64,000 nucleotides of DNA from Salipaludibacillus sp047795645 (GTDB lineage: Bacteria > Bacillota > Bacilli > Bacillales > Salisediminibacteriaceae). Where the stretch lies: contig NZ_CP181045.1 in the NCBI RefSeq assembly GCF_047795645.1, positions 4,712,001-4,776,000 on the forward strand, written 5' to 3'. Below are positions 50,639 to 59,653 of the stretch, piece by piece (position 1 is the first letter of the stretch; each line of letters begins with the position of its first letter). A program made the translations under genes and the position numbers. Under the pieces are notes generated by a model that was not told where the DNA came from, did no database searches, and saw only the letters and a list, made by a program, of their open reading frames with translations.

Positions 50639-51958
50639 ATGAAGAAATCATTACTTGTATTGATGATGTTGTTACTAGCTGTAACTGTTGCACTTGTTGG
50701 GTGTGGGCCTGATAACAACGACAACGAACCAGGAGGAAATAATCAGGTAGATGAAAATACTACCAATGAAGGTGCAAACAATGAAACAAATGAAAATGCA
50801 GGTGATGCTGAAGAAGCAACTCCTGAAAAACCTGAATCAATAGAAATTTGGGCTAATGATGAAGAATTTCAATATGCCGCTATTGAACACTTAGTTGAAG
50901 AATTTGAAGCAGAACACGGTATTGATGTTACGGTTACTCCAGTTCAGATGGCTGACCAAGATGAAGCTTTTGAATTAGATGGACCAAGTGGCATCGGCCC
51001 TGACCTTCTTTTTCAACCACATGACCGTTTAGGAAACCTTACAGCTCAAAATCTTTTAGCTCCAATGGAAATTGATGAGGCTGAATTCGCAAATTATACA
51101 GAAGATGCAGTAAATGCCTTTACACTTGATGGTGAAATTTACGGAGCACCATTAGTAATGGAAAACACAGCTTTATATTATAACAAATCAATTATTGAAG
51201 AAATTCCAGCTACAATGGAAGAATTGTATGACTTATCAGAAGAGTTAACAGACGTTGGAAACGATGAGTACGGTTTCCTCTTTGAAGCATTAAATTTCTA
51301 TCATGTTTATCCTTGGATGGGTGGACACGGTGGCTATGTATTTAATCAAGATGCAGAAGGTAACTATGATCCAGAAGATATTGGATTAGCAAATGAAGGT
51401 TCTGTAGAAGCATATGCTGAAGTTCAATCATTATTTGATCGAGGCCTTCTTCCGAGAAGTATTACGGAAGATGTATTAAATGGTTTATTTACAGAAGGTA
51501 ATGTTGGGGCCGTTTTATCTGGACCTTGGTACTTAGCATCTTTCACTGAAGCACTTGGTGATGATTTAGGTGTTGCACCACTTCCAACATTATCGAATGG
51601 AGAAGATCCAACGCCATTTGCAGGTGTTAAGGGTTGGCTACTATCTGATTACTCTGAAAATAAATATTGGGCTTCTCAGTTAGCGTTACACTTGACGTCA
51701 GCTGATTCTCAATCATATTATTTTGCTGAAACTGGTGAAATACCAGCTCGACCAGACTCAGATGTAGATAATCCATTAGCAGAAGGATTCTTAGAGCAAT
51801 CTCAAACAGCTACACCAATGCCAAATATTCCAGAGATGGGACAAGTTTGGGACCCAATGGAAGACTCCCTAGAATTTAACGCTGATGGAGAGGATCCACA
51901 AGAGGTTCTTGAAGAAGCTGTTGAAGACATTATTGTTAATATTGAATTAATGCAGTAA
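50639..51958 (+). CDS. CUT1 sugar ABC transporter, substrate-binding lipoprotein
   Basis: The product has 439 residues from the ATG at 50639 (AGAGAGGGG upstream). The lipoprotein signal peptide has lipobox LVGC with Cys22, then an Asn/Glu/Gly-rich linker of ~45 residues. The binding domain resembles maltose-type proteins (IEIWANDEEFQYAAIEHLVEEFEAEHGIDVTV; GPWYLASFTEAL). By neighbourhood (GH42 enzyme, GanP/GanQ-like permeases) it probably captures galacto-oligosaccharides, as B. subtilis GanS does. A stem-loop after the stop may set a higher level of this subunit. Confidence 0.9.
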   Translation: MKKSLLVLMMLLLAVTVALVGCGPDNNDNEPGGNNQVDENTTNEGANNETNENAGDAEEATPEKPESIEIWANDEEFQYAAIEHLVEEFEAEHGIDVTVTPVQMADQDEAFELDGPSGIGPDLLFQPHDRLGNLTAQNLLAPMEIDEAEFANYTEDAVNAFTLDGEIYGAPLVMENTALYYNKSIIEEIPATMEELYDLSEELTDVGNDEYGFLFEALNFYHVYPWMGGHGGYVFNQDAEGNYDPEDIGLANEGSVEAYAEVQSLFDRGLLPRSITEDVLNGLFTEGNVGAVLSGPWYLASFTEALGDDLGVAPLPTLSNGEDPTPFAGVKGWLLSDYSENKYWASQLALHLTSADSQSYYFAETGEIPARPDSDVDNPLAEGFLEQSQTATPMPNIPEMGQVWDPMEDSLEFNADGEDPQEVLEEAVEDIIVNIELMQ

Positions 51959-51980
51959 TTAATAAGATGAAAATAGGATA

Positions 51981-52001
51981 AGGGAGGCTAATTGCCTCCC
52001 T
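51981..52001 (+). other. Intercistronic stem-loop after the binding-protein gene
   Basis: AGGGAGGC and GCCTCCCT pair around TAATT, followed by ATTCTTATT. Leaky terminators or stabilising hairpins here commonly raise binding-protein mRNA above permease mRNA. Confidence 0.6.
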
Positions 52002-52034
52002 ATTCTTATTCTATCGTGTTTAGGGGGTACTTAA

Positions 52035-53357
52035 ATGGGTGAGAAACATCAAGAAGAAACAAATAATACAGAGGGAAATCATCGCTTTTCTAAGCATAAT
52101 CCGAAATTAGCCTTAATTTTGTCAATTATCCCTGGACTTGGCCAGTTTTATAACCGCCGGAAGATGAAAGGTTCGATTTTCCTTGTCTTAACAATTGCAT
52201 TTATCGTTGTCCTTGGAGACTTCATTGATATGGGGTTATGGGGAATCTTTACGCTTGGAACTCAAACGATAAGAGATAATTCACTTGTGTTAATTATTCA
52301 GGGGCTTGTTTCGATTATTTTTGTTTTGTTTGCGTTAGTCTTTTATTTCATTAATTTAAGAGACGCATATAAAGATGCACAGAAATTAAAAGTCGGTTTT
52401 GAAGTTCCATCACTAAGAGAAGCTTTCCATAATGCCTATGATAAAACATTCCCCTACTTTTTAGTGGGACCTGGTTTAATATTGGTGATATTTTCTATTA
52501 TATTACCGCTTGGATTTATGCTTTCTCTCGCTTTTGTAAATTATTCGTTACGAAACACGCCACCGACAAATTTGTTGGATTGGGTTGGATTCGATAATTT
52601 TGTAGCATTAGCTACGACACCAATTTTTCAAAACACATTTATAAGTGTGTTTAGTTGGACAATCATATGGACGTTAGTTGCGACAACTTTACAAATTGCA
52701 TTAGGGTTATTTATGGCTATATTAGTAAATGACAAACGTATTAAAATAAAACGAACTCTAAGAACAATGCTTATATTACCATGGGCAGTGCCAGGATTTG
52801 TTTCGATATTAATCTTTGCAGCGATGTTTAATGACGGGTTTGGTGCGATTAATCGCGATATAATGGAGCCATTTTTTAGTGTAAGTATCCCTTGGATGAC
52901 AGATGTCTTCTGGACTAGGATAGCGCTATTAACAATCCAAGTATGGTTAGGATTCCCATTTGTTTTTGCATTATTTACAGGAGTTCTCCAAAGTATTTCA
53001 GACGATTGGTATGAGGCAGCAGATGTGGATGGAGCGAATCGTTGGCAAAAATTCAAAGCAATTACATTTCCGCACGTGATGTTCGCGACTGCACCATTAA
53101 TGATTATGCAATATACACACAATTTCAATAACTTTAATATTATTTACTTATTTAATGAAGGTGGACCAGCAGTTCGTGGACAAAATGCAGGTGGAACGGA
53201 TATTTTAATTTCATGGGTGTACAGCCTGACGTTCCAACAGCAAAATTACAGTATTGCTGCAGCGATCTCGATGATTATCGGTCTTATCATTGCAGTATTC
53301 GCATTTTTCCAATTCCGCCGTACACGATCATTTAAAGAGGAGGGGAAAGTATATTGA
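52035..53357 (+). CDS. CUT1 sugar ABC transporter permease (MalF/GanP-like)
   Basis: The product has 440 residues. The N-terminal extension has two hydrophobic stretches (ALILSIIPGLGQFYNRRKMKGSIFLVLTIAF; ~75-105). A six-helix permease core follows from ~140, with the EAA loop WYEAADVDGANRWQKFKAITFP that contacts the ATPase. The long N terminus is usual for MdxF/GanP proteins. No ATPase gene is present in the operon, so a shared MsmX-type ATPase elsewhere must energise transport. It overlaps the next gene by four bases. Confidence 0.93.
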   Translation: MGEKHQEETNNTEGNHRFSKHNPKLALILSIIPGLGQFYNRRKMKGSIFLVLTIAFIVVLGDFIDMGLWGIFTLGTQTIRDNSLVLIIQGLVSIIFVLFALVFYFINLRDAYKDAQKLKVGFEVPSLREAFHNAYDKTFPYFLVGPGLILVIFSIILPLGFMLSLAFVNYSLRNTPPTNLLDWVGFDNFVALATTPIFQNTFISVFSWTIIWTLVATTLQIALGLFMAILVNDKRIKIKRTLRTMLILPWAVPGFVSILIFAAMFNDGFGAINRDIMEPFFSVSIPWMTDVFWTRIALLTIQVWLGFPFVFALFTGVLQSISDDWYEAADVDGANRWQKFKAITFPHVMFATAPLMIMQYTHNFNNFNIIYLFNEGGPAVRGQNAGGTDILISWVYSLTFQQQNYSIAAAISMIIGLIIAVFAFFQFRRTRSFKEEGKVY

Positions 53358-54205
53358 GCCTAAATCAAAAGACAAAAAGTAAACTAGAAGTCATCGGTAT
53401 TTACCTCATCTTTGCAGTGATGTTTGTTATTATCGCTTATCCTCTCCTTTGGGCAGTAGGAATGTCGTTAAATCCAGGGAGAAGCATGTTCTCTGCTAGT
53501 ATGATTCCAGATAACTGGAGTTTGGAGCATTATAAATGGCTATTTTTTGATGATCCACGTGGTCGTTATGTGATGTGGTATAGAAACAGCCTAATTGTTG
53601 CGGGCGCTACTTCCTTCTTCTCAGTAGTCATAGCGGCGTTAACAGCTTACGCCTTCTCTCGCTACAGATTCGTTGGGAGACAAAATGGGATTTTTATTCT
53701 GTTAGTACTACAAATGTTCCCAATCCTTATGGCAATGGTTGCTTTGTATTTGTTACTTAGCTTAGTAGGACTATTGAATACATTAACAGGTTTAATCATT
53801 ATTTATGTTGGTGCAAGTGTGCCAATGATGACGTTCTTAGTAAAAGGATATTTCGACACTGTTCCAAAAGAACTTGATGAAGCAGCAAAAATTGATGGAG
53901 CAGGTCATTTTCGAATTTTTTGGCAGATTATGCTTCCATTAGCGAAGCCGATTCTAGCTGTCGTCGCTTTATTCCAGTTTATGACACCGTTTATGGACTT
54001 TTTGTTACCGCGAATTGTTTTGCGAAGTGAAGAAAAGTTTACATTAGCATTGGGATTATTCAACTTTGTAAGTAATGAATTTGATAATAACTTCACTCGG
54101 TTTGCTGCTGGAGCGATTTTAGTAGCAATTCCAATAGCGCTAGTATTTTTATTCTTACAACGTTACCTGATTGCTGGATTAACTGCAGGAGGAACGAAAG
54201 GATAA
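53354..54205 (+). CDS. CUT1 sugar ABC transporter permease (MalG/GanQ-like)
   Basis: The product has 283 residues, six transmembrane helices, and the EAA loop PKELDEAAKIDGAGHFRIFWQIMLP. It starts with TTG overlapping the upstream stop (TTGA), with GGAGGGG nine bases before. The length is that expected for GanQ. It forms the second half of the membrane channel with the 52035 product. Confidence 0.95.
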   Translation: MSLNQKTKSKLEVIGIYLIFAVMFVIIAYPLLWAVGMSLNPGRSMFSASMIPDNWSLEHYKWLFFDDPRGRYVMWYRNSLIVAGATSFFSVVIAALTAYAFSRYRFVGRQNGIFILLVLQMFPILMAMVALYLLLSLVGLLNTLTGLIIIYVGASVPMMTFLVKGYFDTVPKELDEAAKIDGAGHFRIFWQIMLPLAKPILAVVALFQFMTPFMDFLLPRIVLRSEEKFTLALGLFNFVSNEFDNNFTRFAAGAILVAIPIALVFLFLQRYLIAGLTAGGTKG

Positions 54206-54305
54206 TTAGCGTTCAATAGCATATTGATTGATTTTAAATAACAGATAGCAATTTCCGAGGACTATAATGAGTTTTACTAATTGCATCGTAGAAAAAGGTG
54301 ATTAC

Positions 54306-56375
54306 ATGTGTGAAAAATTTCCTGCCATAAATAGTAGGATTCCGACGTTGTTACATGGGGCTGACTATAACCCTGAGCAATGGCTAAAATATCCAGGTGT
54401 TTTTGAAGAAGATATTCGGCTGATGAAACTTGCTAAATGTAATGTTATGTCAGTAGGAATATTTTCTTGGGTCTCATTGGAACCGGAAGAAGGTAAGTTT
54501 GAGTTTGATTGGTTAGATCATGTGCTTGATACACTTGTAGAAAATGGGATTTATGTTTTTCTTGCCACGCCAAGTGGTGCACGTCCAGCATGGTTATCCC
54601 AAAAGTATCCTGAAGTATTAATTACAGGGGCAAATAGGGTTCAGAACCTACATGGAGAGCGTCATAATCATTGCTACTCATCTCCTGTTTATCGTGAAAA
54701 AGTGAGTATTATTAATTCGAAACTTGCAGAACGATACGGGCATCATCCAGCAGTAATTGGCTGGCACATTTCAAATGAATTTAACGGTGGGTATTGTCAT
54801 TGCGATTACTGCCAAGAAAATTTTAGAGAGTGGTTAAAAAATCGATATAATTCTCTCGAAAAATTAAATGACGCGTGGTGGACATCGTTTTGGAGCCATA
54901 CCCTTACAGATTGGTCACAAGTTGAATCACCAGCACCACATGGGGAAAAATCAGTACATGGCTTAAATTTAGACTGGAAACGATTCATAACCGATCTTAC
55001 GATAGATTTTATTCGCAATGAGGTTGCACCTCTGCGAAAGGTAAATCCTGAAATTCCAATAACGACAAATTTCATGGACGGTTTTGAACCGTTAGACTAT
55101 TTTAAATTTGCAAATGAATTAGATATTATATCTTGGGATTCATATCCGCAGTGGCATCGTTCAGAAGATGAGAGCGAACAAGACATTGCAGTATGGATAT
55201 CATTTAATCACGATTTGATGCGTTCTATTAAAGGTGGAAAACCATTTATGCTAATGGAAAGCACACCGAGTCTAACTAATTGGCAGGACGTAAGTAAGCT
55301 AAAAAAACCAGGCATGCATTTGCTGTCGTCTTTACAAGCAGTTGCACACGGATCAGATACGGTTCAATATTTTCAATGGAGGAAGAGTCGTGGATCTAGT
55401 GAAAAGTTCCACGGAGCAGTGGTCGACCATGTTGGACATGAACATACAAGAGTATTCCGTGACGTGACAGATGTTGGACAAAGCTTGGAGGATCTTTCTG
55501 AAATCACAGGTACTAGTGTCAAACCTGAGGTGGCGATTGTCTTTGACTGGGAAAATCGTTGGGCGATAAAGGATTCACAAGGGCCACGTAATGTTGGTAT
55601 TCACTATGAAAAGACGGTGGCAAGCCATTACAAGCCGTTTTGGGAACGTGGTGTCTCTGTAGACATTATCGATATGGATTGCGATTTCTCTAAGTATAAG
55701 GTAATTGTTGCACCGATGTTATATATGGTGAAGCCTGGAGCTGGGGAAAGACTTGAGAAATTTGTAGAAGATGGCGGAACACTTATTACGACATATTGGT
55801 CAGGTATCGTTAATGAAAATGATCTTACTTTCCTAGGTGGCTTTCCTGGACCTTTAAGAAAGACATTGGGCATTTGGTCTGAGGAAATTGATGCTCTACA
55901 TGATGGACAGACGAATAGCATTGTGATGGCGGATAGAAACAACCTAGGCTTAAATGGTTCATATGAGGCAACGGAATTATGTGATCTCATTCATACTGAG
56001 GGAGCAGAGGTTCTTGCAACTTACGGGAAAGATTTTTACGCTGGTCGACCAGCGTTGACTGTAAATGAGTTAGGAAAAGGAAAAGCATATTATGTGGCTT
56101 CACGTAATATGGAATCATTTAACAGTGATTTTTTTGATAAAATTATTGAGGTTTCCGGAATAAAACCAGTTATCGATACGAAGCTTCCAGCTGGTGTTAC
56201 AGCGCAACTACGCACAGATGGCAACTACGATTATGTGTTTATCATGAACTTTAGTTCAGAAGAGCAAACTGTTCATCTTGATAAGCAAAATTATACAAGT
56301 ATGCTCGATGAGCTTATTGCAAATAAAGTTACCCTTCCACTTTACGGAATATCTGTATTGAAGCGAAAAAGATAA
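54306..56375 (+). CDS. GH42 beta-galactosidase (GanA/LacA-like), cytoplasmic
   Basis: The product has 689 residues from the ATG at 54306 (AAAGGTG upstream); a longer frame from 54267 adds 13 residues. The TIM barrel begins HGADYNPEQWLKYPGVFEEDIRLMKLAKCNV. General acid/base Glu158 is in WHISNEFNGG and nucleophile Glu318 in PFMLMESTPS. A Cys cluster (HCDYCQ plus an earlier Cys) matches the metal-binding site of the family. Trimerisation and C-terminal beta domains complete it. No signal peptide: it cleaves imported galactosides. It is the last enzyme of the gan-like operon; no GH53 galactanase follows. Confidence 0.95.
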   Translation: MCEKFPAINSRIPTLLHGADYNPEQWLKYPGVFEEDIRLMKLAKCNVMSVGIFSWVSLEPEEGKFEFDWLDHVLDTLVENGIYVFLATPSGARPAWLSQKYPEVLITGANRVQNLHGERHNHCYSSPVYREKVSIINSKLAERYGHHPAVIGWHISNEFNGGYCHCDYCQENFREWLKNRYNSLEKLNDAWWTSFWSHTLTDWSQVESPAPHGEKSVHGLNLDWKRFITDLTIDFIRNEVAPLRKVNPEIPITTNFMDGFEPLDYFKFANELDIISWDSYPQWHRSEDESEQDIAVWISFNHDLMRSIKGGKPFMLMESTPSLTNWQDVSKLKKPGMHLLSSLQAVAHGSDTVQYFQWRKSRGSSEKFHGAVVDHVGHEHTRVFRDVTDVGQSLEDLSEITGTSVKPEVAIVFDWENRWAIKDSQGPRNVGIHYEKTVASHYKPFWERGVSVDIIDMDCDFSKYKVIVAPMLYMVKPGAGERLEKFVEDGGTLITTYWSGIVNENDLTFLGGFPGPLRKTLGIWSEEIDALHDGQTNSIVMADRNNLGLNGSYEATELCDLIHTEGAEVLATYGKDFYAGRPALTVNELGKGKAYYVASRNMESFNSDFFDKIIEVSGIKPVIDTKLPAGVTAQLRTDGNYDYVFIMNFSSEEQTVHLDKQNYTSMLDELIANKVTLPLYGISVLKRKR

Positions 56376-56445
56376 AATTATTGGGTTACCTCTCTCTTGG
56401 TAATTACCTAGGGGGAGACCTATTCATATTTATTAATAATAAAGG

Positions 56446-56483
56446 CGTAACCCTCGGACATTGTAATTTGTTTGAGGGTAACG
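56446..56483 (+). terminator. Inverted repeat between GH42 and the chemoreceptor gene
   Basis: CGTAACCCTC (56446-56455) pairs perfectly with GAGGGTAACG (56474-56483), followed by TTATATTTT. GGGTTACC and the palindrome GGTAATTACC upstream (about 56384-56410) offer alternative pairings. It could be the operon terminator or a regulated attenuator ahead of the chemoreceptor gene. Confidence 0.5.
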
Positions 56484-56508
56484 TTATATTTTAAAAGGGG
56501 GTATTTTG

Positions 56509-58281
56509 ATGGGGTTCAAAAGGCGTGGTGGAAAGAAGTTCAATTCTGCAATATTAAAGAAAATGAAAACAGTGAACTTTATTAAGTGGTTGCCTGAAAA
56601 AATAAAGTGGGAAGGTCGTTTAACACAAAAACTAACATTGCTGATGGTATTAATATTTATTGTTAGCGCAATTTCGAGTGTTTATATTTACTCCTCAAAT
56701 CAACAAGTAACCAACAATAGCCTTGATTTAGAAGGTGCAGCCGAGATTGAACAAAAGTATACACTTTTGTTATCTGATGCGAAGCAGATTGGATTACTTC
56801 AACTCCAATTAGCCTCATCTGGGTACGATGATGATCAAATTGAATTGCTTGAGCAGTCATTAATAGATTATGAGCAAAATTACGAAGAGATTAGCGAGAT
56901 TATTGAAGGTGATGAGACATTAGAGCACTTATTTTCTCATTTTGGCAACGCATTTAGTACATATGAAGATCTATATGAATCTTACTTTCAATCAAGATTT
57001 GAGCATGATGAGATGGAAAGAATCAGATCAAGAATTTCGCCACACATTGTTCGTACAGAGGATAATATTAACTCTGTAGATGATCGTATTAATGAGAATC
57101 TAGCAACCGCTAAGGACGAATCACGTACAGCATTACATGAATCGATAACGAGAACGTCTTTTGTTACCCTCTTAGTGAGTTTGATAATGATTGTGCTTCC
57201 ATTAATATTCCTTTTCCTGTTTGGTAAAAATATATCTAGTGGAGTAAATTTATTAATGAGCAGAATTAATGCTTATAAAGATGGTAATTTAAACTATGAA
57301 CAAAACAGTAACCGTCGTGATGAATTCAATGAAATTGATCTAGCGTTGGCTGAATTAGGAAAATCTCTACATGAAGTACTTGAGTCAAATGAGTACGCTG
57401 GGAATAATGTGATGCACGTAGCCGAACGAACATCAAAGGCATCTAAGGAACAATTGGAAGGAATGGAGCTCCTCCAGGCTTCTATTGGTGATTTCACTAC
57501 TGAAATTGAGAAACAAGCTGATTTCACTAATGCGATTTCATCTGCAACACAACAAGTTTCAGCAAGTTCTGAGGAGATGGGGTCATCGATAGAAACAATG
57601 ACGACGCAAATGGGCGAAGTAGATAATTCATCTGAACAAGGTGTATTATTAATGAAGGAATTACAAGTTACTATGAATGGTTTAAGTGAAAACGCTACAA
57701 ATGCAGCTAATAAAGTCTCTGAGATGGAGAAACAACTAAATGAAATTAACACATTTATTGAAGGGATTGACAATATCGCTTCACAGACAAACTTATTAGC
57801 ACTTAATGCCTCTATAGAAGCTGCAAGAGCTGGAAAAGCAGGGAAAAGTTTTGCTGTTGTTGCGAGTGAAATTAGAAAATTGTCGACTGAAACAAATCAA
57901 TTTTCAACGAGTACAAAGGATGTATTGAAAGATTTAGGTGAGGAAACCATGAATGTAGTAGAAGCATTTGATGGATTTCTAAAGCAAAGTCGTGATTCGG
58001 TTGAAAAAACGAATGTCGCATCGAATAATTTCGAGGATATTTCAGCAAAAAACAGTCAACTCTCGATTGGACATAACGAAATGGGTGCTGTTATTGATGA
58101 AATTAATCGAGCAATGGAAGAAGTAGTTGATTCAGTCGCAGAACTTGTGGAGGGGGCAAATACAATAAAACAAAACAATGATGTAAGTAAAGATATCATT
58201 GAAAAACAAGCATTAAGACAGAAAGAATTAGATGAATTGACAAATTCATTATATGATACAGCGAAAGCACTAAAAAAATGA
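56509..58281 (+). CDS. Methyl-accepting chemotaxis protein
   Basis: The product has 590 residues. TM1 is at ~42-65, the extracellular four-helix sensor at ~66-210, TM2 at ~213-238, HAMP to ~295, then the long cytoplasmic coiled coil with the conserved hairpin tip IDNIASQTNLLALNASIEAARAGKAGKSFAVVASEIRKL. The sensor has no recognisable Cache domain. The start is the ATG at 56509 with AAGGGGG upstream. It lies 130 bp behind the GH42 gene on the same strand, so chemotaxis toward galactosides is possible but inferred. It is followed by a good terminator. Confidence 0.95.
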   Translation: MGFKRRGGKKFNSAILKKMKTVNFIKWLPEKIKWEGRLTQKLTLLMVLIFIVSAISSVYIYSSNQQVTNNSLDLEGAAEIEQKYTLLLSDAKQIGLLQLQLASSGYDDDQIELLEQSLIDYEQNYEEISEIIEGDETLEHLFSHFGNAFSTYEDLYESYFQSRFEHDEMERIRSRISPHIVRTEDNINSVDDRINENLATAKDESRTALHESITRTSFVTLLVSLIMIVLPLIFLFLFGKNISSGVNLLMSRINAYKDGNLNYEQNSNRRDEFNEIDLALAELGKSLHEVLESNEYAGNNVMHVAERTSKASKEQLEGMELLQASIGDFTTEIEKQADFTNAISSATQQVSASSEEMGSSIETMTTQMGEVDNSSEQGVLLMKELQVTMNGLSENATNAANKVSEMEKQLNEINTFIEGIDNIASQTNLLALNASIEAARAGKAGKSFAVVASEIRKLSTETNQFSTSTKDVLKDLGEETMNVVEAFDGFLKQSRDSVEKTNVASNNFEDISAKNSQLSIGHNEMGAVIDEINRAMEEVVDSVAELVEGANTIKQNNDVSKDIIEKQALRQKELDELTNSLYDTAKALKK

Positions 58282-58290
58282 TAGAAATAA

Positions 58291-58337
58291 AAAAAGACAC
58301 GCACTTATTGTTTTGACAATAAGGCATGTCTTTTTTT
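58291..58337 (+). terminator. Terminator after the chemoreceptor gene
   Basis: AAAAAGACACGC...CTTATTGT pairs with ACAATAAGGCATGTCTTTTT with small bulges, then Ts. Confidence 0.85.
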
Positions 58338-58453
58338 ATTTTCTATTGAGCTGTCCGTTTATGAAATTGGTCAAATATGCCTCTCATAAAAATTGTAATT
58401 ATCGAAGACAATACTAGGAAATAGTGCTCGTAATTCTGATTGGAGTGGGATAC

Positions 58454-58963
58454 GTGATTGATAAAAAAAAGCAAAGAAATCTACTTAGAACTATGGCAAT
58501 TATAAGCATAGGGTCACTGCCGTTTTTGCTAAGAAAACCTCCAATAAAAGATTGGCTATTCGTCTTTTTCTTAGATGGATTGAGTAATGGGTTTATCGAT
58601 CAAATTCTTGTTCAGAAGAATTATCTAAAATACCCAATACGGACTTTGCCGAAGTTTTTCAAGCATCATATCGTGTTTGATTACCTAATATACCCCATAT
58701 TTACAATTATTTATAATCAAATAACAATTAAAGATAACCGATTTATAGCTTTCTTGAAACTGTTTATAATTATCATTCCTTTAACGGCGATCGAATTTAT
58801 TGCTGAGAGAAAAACTAACCTAATTAAATGGGGAAGAAAATGGACAGTTTATCACACTTTTGTTTGGGTGATGTTTAAATCGTCTTTTACTCGAATTATT
58901 ATAGCGGTTGTGAGGAAAATCAGTGAAAGACAGCATAGGAAAATGTCAGAGGGAAAGCAATAA
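58454..58963 (+). CDS. CBO0543-like membrane protein, copy 1
   Basis: The product has 169 residues from the GTG at 58454, with TTGGAG eight bases upstream; a GTG at 58424 adds ten residues. Three or four hydrophobic helices are present and the signature LPFLLRKPPIKDWLFVFFLDG occurs near the N terminus. This matches the CBO0543 family as I know it, a family of unknown function in spore-forming Bacillota. It is paired with a related gene at 58994 and directly upstream of a gerA operon, so a spore-related role is possible. Confidence 0.7.
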   Translation: MIDKKKQRNLLRTMAIISIGSLPFLLRKPPIKDWLFVFFLDGLSNGFIDQILVQKNYLKYPIRTLPKFFKHHIVFDYLIYPIFTIIYNQITIKDNRFIAFLKLFIIIIPLTAIEFIAERKTNLIKWGRKWTVYHTFVWVMFKSSFTRIIIAVVRKISERQHRKMSEGKQ

Positions 58964-58993
58964 AGAAATTTTAAAAGGAAGTAGGTGTAAAAC

Positions 58994-59551
58994 ATGCACA
59001 TATTGTCTGGGTTAGCTTTAATAATGCTAAATACATATTATAAAACGTGGCGTCGAATTAGAGATGTATGGCCTGGAATTGTTTATGTAGTTTTTTTTAA
59101 TGGTCTGTTTTATGTCTTAACGAAAAATATGAATCCATCGCCATGGGTTTTCAATTCAAAGCAGATGAGCCCGAAGACATTGAAAGTTTATCACTTGCTC
59201 GTAATTATGCCATTGTTGCTATTGCTTTTTTTATCGAATAGTCCGCGATCATTATCCAAACAAATATCTTACATATTGAAATGGACAGTTGGATCATCGT
59301 TAATTGAAGCGATTGGTAATAAACTACATGCGATATCTTTTTTTCGTAAATGGACAATTGGCTGGTCTGCCTTGATATATGTAAGCATGTACACTTTTTC
59401 CTTATTAATTTTAGTTAAACCTGTGTTAACGATGTCCTTGTCTATTATGTCTACATTTTTTTTCGTAAAACAATTTAATGTTCCTATCGCTAGTCTGAAG
59501 TCTTTTCTACTGTCAATCATAGCTACGATTAGATCGAGTTTTTATTACTAG
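58994..59551 (+). CDS. CBO0543-like membrane protein, copy 2
   Basis: The product has 185 residues with about four hydrophobic helices. It shares layout with the previous protein: basic N-terminal loop, FRKWTIGWSALIYVSMYTFS resembling GRKWTVYHTFVWVMFKSSF, and a helical C terminus. The pair therefore looks like an ancient duplication. RBS is AAAAGGAAG. The 102-bp gap to gerAA shows no terminator, so transcription may run into the germinant receptor genes. Function unknown. Confidence 0.65.
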   Translation: MHILSGLALIMLNTYYKTWRRIRDVWPGIVYVVFFNGLFYVLTKNMNPSPWVFNSKQMSPKTLKVYHLLVIMPLLLLLFLSNSPRSLSKQISYILKWTVGSSLIEAIGNKLHAISFFRKWTIGWSALIYVSMYTFSLLILVKPVLTMSLSIMSTFFFVKQFNVPIASLKSFLLSIIATIRSSFYY

Positions 59552-59653
59552 CTTTAATATTCACGAAGGAGGGACTGCTAAACAAAAGAAAAACAGATAG
59601 AATATATTAAAATGTGAAAATTGGAACAATAACTAAGTGATGGAGTGTAAAAG

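Noticed and set aside
52628..53128. 166-codon ORF antisense to the MalF-like permease gene
   Set aside because: It lies wholly within a clear permease gene and its sequence is low-complexity Ile/Asn; a shadow.
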